64,000 nt of DNA from contig SWDT01000208.1 in assembly GCA_009193035.1 (NCBI GenBank), positions 1 to 64,000 of the forward strand, read 5' to 3'. A program made the position numbers and the translations under genes. Every line of letters begins with the position of its first letter. Position 1 is the first letter of the stretch. Below the pieces are notes generated by a model. That model worked only from the letters and a program-made list of their open reading frames with translations. It ran no database searches and was not told the origin of the DNA. Source of the stretch: Halicephalobus mephisto (taxonomy: Eukaryota > Nematoda > Chromadorea > Rhabditida > Panagrolaimidae). Of this stretch, positions 61,401 through 64,000 are shown one piece after another.

Positions 61401-62413
61401 AATGAAAAATTTCATAAATCTATTTTAAAATAAAAAAAATTATTTTTTTACAAAATTCTCTCAAAACGAATTTTTGGAGTTTTTAGGAATTTCAGAAATT
61501 TGAAATTTTATACATCAATTTTATTTTGATTATATTTTTTAAGATTTTAATAAAAATTCAAATTTCTATAAATTTATTTAAAAACAAATTTTCAAAATTT
61601 TTAAGAACTTGCAATTTTATGTTTTAGTTCCAGAATTTTATGAAAATTAATTTTTAGAATTTTAGGATTCTTCAGAAAAATCGCGAGTTGATTTCGACAG
61701 AATTGCCAGTTTTACCTTTTTTACCACTTTTGCAAATTCTTTTCTCTTTTCGCGGGAATTCAAAAAATCAAAAATAATCATTATTGTAAAAATAAAATCT
61801 TTTAAAAATTACTTTGAAATAATTCCTCAGAATTTTAGAATTACCTAAAAAAATAAAAGTGCGAGTCGATTTTTCAAGACTGAACTACCAGTTTTACCTT
61901 TTTTACCACTTTTGCAAATTCTTTTCTCTTTTCGCGGGAATTCAAAAAATCAAAAATAATCATTATTGTAAAAATAAAATCTTTTAAAAATCATTTCAAA
62001 ACGATTTTTAGGATGATCAAGAATTTTAGAATTACTTAAAAAATAAAAGTGCGAGTTGATTTTTCAAGACTGAACTACCAGTTTTACCTTTTTTACCACT
62101 TTTGCAAATTCCTCTCTTTTCGCGGGAATTCAAAAAATCAAAAATTATTGATCTTTGTTAATTGTAGCATTTCTTTTTTAAAATTAATCAAAATAAATCA
62201 GTTGTATTTCGATTTGTTTGTTTTTCACATGACCAAAGAAACCAGATGCCTTCGGTTTTGCATATCAACGATCTTTTGATTGACTTTCCCAAGAAAAATC
62301 TCAATCAAGAATAAAATTATTTTTCTTTCAAAAATGAGAAAATACTTACTTTCCGGAAATATCGAAAATAAAAATATTAATAAATTCAAAAAAGATAAAA
62401 TAGGCGGCTTCAT
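49491..62413 (-). CDS. sax-3: Robo-family axon guidance receptor SAX-3
   Basis: Nine coding exons on the minus strand: 62413-62350, 61089-60889, 60420-60020, 59834-59436, 59022-58848, 53026-52813, 52702-50646, 50193-49936 and 49546-49491. They give 1274 residues. Signal peptide about 1-21; five Ig domains (about 22-512); three fibronectin III repeats (about 534-626, 650-742, 745-840); TM about 871-894 (GGLICSMLSIIAVSIFLF); then a cytoplasmic tail with proline motifs (APPIPAYPPPPL, FVPPPPPVDD). Five Ig plus three FnIII and a tail of about 380 residues is diagnostic of Robo, and the length matches C. elegans SAX-3. Robo receptors bind Slit through Ig1-2 and steer axons and cells. Intron 5 (58847-53027) is 5.8 kb, repeat-filled, and holds a candidate alternative first exon. 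Confidence 0.95.
53317..53398 (-). other. sax-3: candidate alternative first exon of sax-3 (short isoform)
   Basis: On the minus strand inside sax-3 intron 5, ATG 53398 opens 27 codons that read as a signal peptide (MVFNIFLNLTTTLSLSCLHS, then PLGC). They end at a donor, GAAA-GTGAGC, in phase 1. Exon 6 (53026) accepts phase 1, so the join is in frame. A CAG acceptor (ACTAACAG) lies 22 nt upstream of the ATG. The product would be about 888 residues: signal, Ig5, three FnIII, TM and full tail. Seen: frame, signal and phase match. Inferred: use as a real promoter. Confidence 0.5.
53640..54330. repeat. about 30-nt degenerate tandem repeat in sax-3 intron 5
   Basis: TTCTAAAATTTCCCATTGGA followed by TTCTGAAGGC recurs many times, strongest at 53990-54230. 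Confidence 0.7.
54331..54790. other. GC-richer island in sax-3 intron 5
   Basis: Mixed-composition DNA with TGGCCGTTATGGCCA, a small hairpin, and no open frame. Possibly an intronic regulatory element; unproven. Confidence 0.25.
54800..55560. repeat. A/T low-complexity and short tandem units in sax-3 intron 5
   Basis: Repeats of TTTTATAAAAAAATTAATAA and TAAATTATTTTTAATAAAAA type units. No gene. Confidence 0.6.
56580..56935. repeat. tandem repeat in sax-3 intron 5 (AACTTTGAATTCAAA units)
   Basis: Degenerate units of GACAGTCAACTTTGAATTCA and TTTGAGTCCGAATTTTGATA, with a basic period near 25-30 nt and higher-order near 170 nt. Confidence 0.65.
59095..59425. repeat. short tandem repeat in sax-3 intron 4
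   Basis: TTTTATTAAAAATAAAATTA-type units fill most of the intron between exons 4 and 5. Confidence 0.65.
61677..62150. repeat. three tandem copies of the GCGCG-family repeat (inverted) in sax-3 intron 1
   Basis: AGTGCGAGTCGATTTTTCAA, TTTTACCTTTTTTACCACTT and TTTTCGCGGGAATTCAAAAA recur with a period of about 190 nt. Reversed, this matches the start of the repeats at 27349, 47283 and 48345, but lacks their C/T tract. Confidence 0.75.
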
Positions 62414-64000
62414 CGTGTGATGACGAAATATTAAACGAAATCCCGTATTGATGGAATCTGACGTCCCAAGTGGACGAATCCCGGATTAACAACGAGCTAA
62501 ACTAAAATTCTCCAGGTTTATCGGCAACTGAAAAAATAACATTATCTTCGAAATTTTTAATTTTTTTCTCGACACGAATATTTTTAAAATTTTTTCATTT
62601 TTCAAAAATTCAAAATATCATTTTAAAATAAAATTACAAAAAATAAAATTTCTTCCAAAATTCTCCCGACACGAATTTTCGAAACTTAAAAAAAATTAAG
62701 TTTTATGAAAACTGAACTTTTTAGAAATTACAGTACCTAAGTGAAAAGTTTGTTTTTGTAGTAATTTCGTAATTTTATAAAATTTCAAAATTTTTTGAGA
62801 TATATCTTATTCGAATGAATTTAGAAGTTGTTGGATTAAGGCACATGGGGTACAGAACCCTGTAGCAATTTCTCACAGTTCATAATTATATATAAAAAAT
62901 TCGAAAATAATAAAAATATAAAAATTAATAAAAAAATAATAAAAATTTTCAAAATAAAAAAATAAAAAATAATTAAAAATTATAAAAAATTAAAAATAAT
63001 TTAAAATCTGGAAATTAAAAAAAATTTAAAATTTAAAAAAATTAAAAATAATTAAAAATTTAGAAATTTTCCAATCCTAAAGTACCCCATTAGAATTCAG
63101 ACAATAAAAGTAATTTTAAAACTGAAATTCTCACGTCTTGATGACTGAGTCCGAAGGAAAGTAAATTTAATGAAATACTCTAACAATAAAATCGAAAAAA
63201 GTCATTAAACTCCAATGTCCATCGATTTTGCCGAAAGTACTTTATGTGAAAATTCATTGAGGCAAGGGTCGTCGAACTAGAAGCGCAATAATCAAACTTT
63301 TTTCAATAAGCAAAACGTCGAGAATTGGCCTGTCAATAAGCAAAAGACTACTGGACAGGGTGGAGCAACAAACACGGAAAAATAAAACTAGAGCTTTTTT
63401 AAAAAAAGGAGTGGACTGGCTACTCAATGGTCTAGCCCATTTTGGACTATTTAGAACTCTAATCGATGGAAAACGGAAACGACCGTTTAAGTTAAAACTT
63501 AAGTATTTTGTGAACAATTTCATTCAAATCTGGATTCTGTGGAAATATTCTCAATTTTTCAGAATTGTTGAAAATTTCTAAAATTAAAAAAATCATAATT
63601 TTTTAGGATTTCGAAATTTTTTTATTTTTTGAAATTTAAAAAATTTAAAAATTTCTGAGTTTTTTTAAAATTACAGAATTTCCAAGAATTTAATGAAAGA
63701 TTTTCAAATTTTTACAGACTTTGTAGATTTTAGAACATTTCAGAATTCTATCTAATTTCTCCATAAATCAATAAAATATTCAAAGACCTTCAAAAATCTC
63801 ACGAAAACTTTAAAAATCTTTCAAAATTTCATGCAATTTCGAAAATATTCCAAAATTCAGTAAAAATTCGCAAAACAAAAGATTTCAAAAATTCGTGCTG
63901 GGACAATTTCGTAAAAAATAATTTTTAATTTTTATGATTATCGGATCACAATCGATAAAAATAAAAACGATCGTTCAAAATCCAAAAAATAATGGATTTT
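62414..64000. other. upstream flank of sax-3, no gene seen
   Basis: AT-rich, presumably with the sax-3 promoter and any 5' UTR exons. A mixed-composition patch at 63240-63530 has overlapping open frames on both strands (73 and 89 codons) with no recognisable domain. Confidence 0.5.

Noticed and set aside
63254..63581. Opposing frames of 89 (-) and 73 (+) codons near the right edge
   Set aside because: No recognisable domain on either strand; left as part of the sax-3 upstream flank.

Overview
This window looks like nuclear DNA of a nematode, probably a free-living rhabditid-type worm that is not a close relative of C. elegans. The protein genes have small exons, short introns with TTTTCAG-type acceptors, and worm chemoreceptors. 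Two sequences resemble the nematode SL1 spliced leader. Several genes (lad-2-like, NELL-like, one chemoreceptor, a small 4-TM gene) have a 3' splice acceptor 1 to 29 nt upstream of the ATG with no obvious leader exon, as expected for SL trans-splicing. Non-coding DNA is very AT-rich and full of tandem and dispersed repeats. No prokaryotic or viral genes were recognised.

Layout. 1-13 kb: a 5S rRNA gene at the left edge, a papain-like cysteine protease (-), an intronless chemoreceptor (-), an uncharacterised multi-exon gene (-), an Hsp70-like pseudogene (+), a decayed 5S copy (-), a three-exon chemoreceptor (+) and a second intact-looking 5S gene (-). 13.7-15.1 kb: another chemoreceptor (+). 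15.1-20.5 kb: gene-poor AT-rich repeats with a few GC-richer islands. 20.5-27.9 kb: an L1CAM-type adhesion receptor, best matched to lad-2 (+). 28.1-30.8 kb: a FAM20-type Golgi secretory kinase, famk-1 (-), convergent with lad-2. 31-39 kb: repeats only. 39.1-43.7 kb: a secreted NELL-like protein (-). 46.5-46.9 kb: a small ten-cysteine GPI-type LU-domain protein (+). 47.9-49.2 kb: a 4-TM protein (-) just downstream of sax-3 in an operon-like arrangement. 49.5-62.4 kb: sax-3/Robo (-), nine coding exons, with a candidate internal promoter and alternative first exon. 62.4-64 kb: its upstream flank.

How the genes may work together. The right two-thirds is dominated by extracellular and axon-guidance genes: L1CAM, a secretory-pathway kinase, a NELL-like ligand and Robo. 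In vertebrates NELL2 is a ligand of Robo3, so a NELL-like gene about 6 kb from sax-3 on the same strand is the most intriguing arrangement here. The candidate short SAX-3 isoform would drop Ig1-4 (the Slit-binding side) but keep the fibronectin repeats. The left end holds dispersed 5S genes, SL1-like relics and chemoreceptors.

All exon joins were worked out by hand from reading frame, GT/AG sites and domain continuity. The total coding length was a multiple of three for every multi-exon model given as intact.
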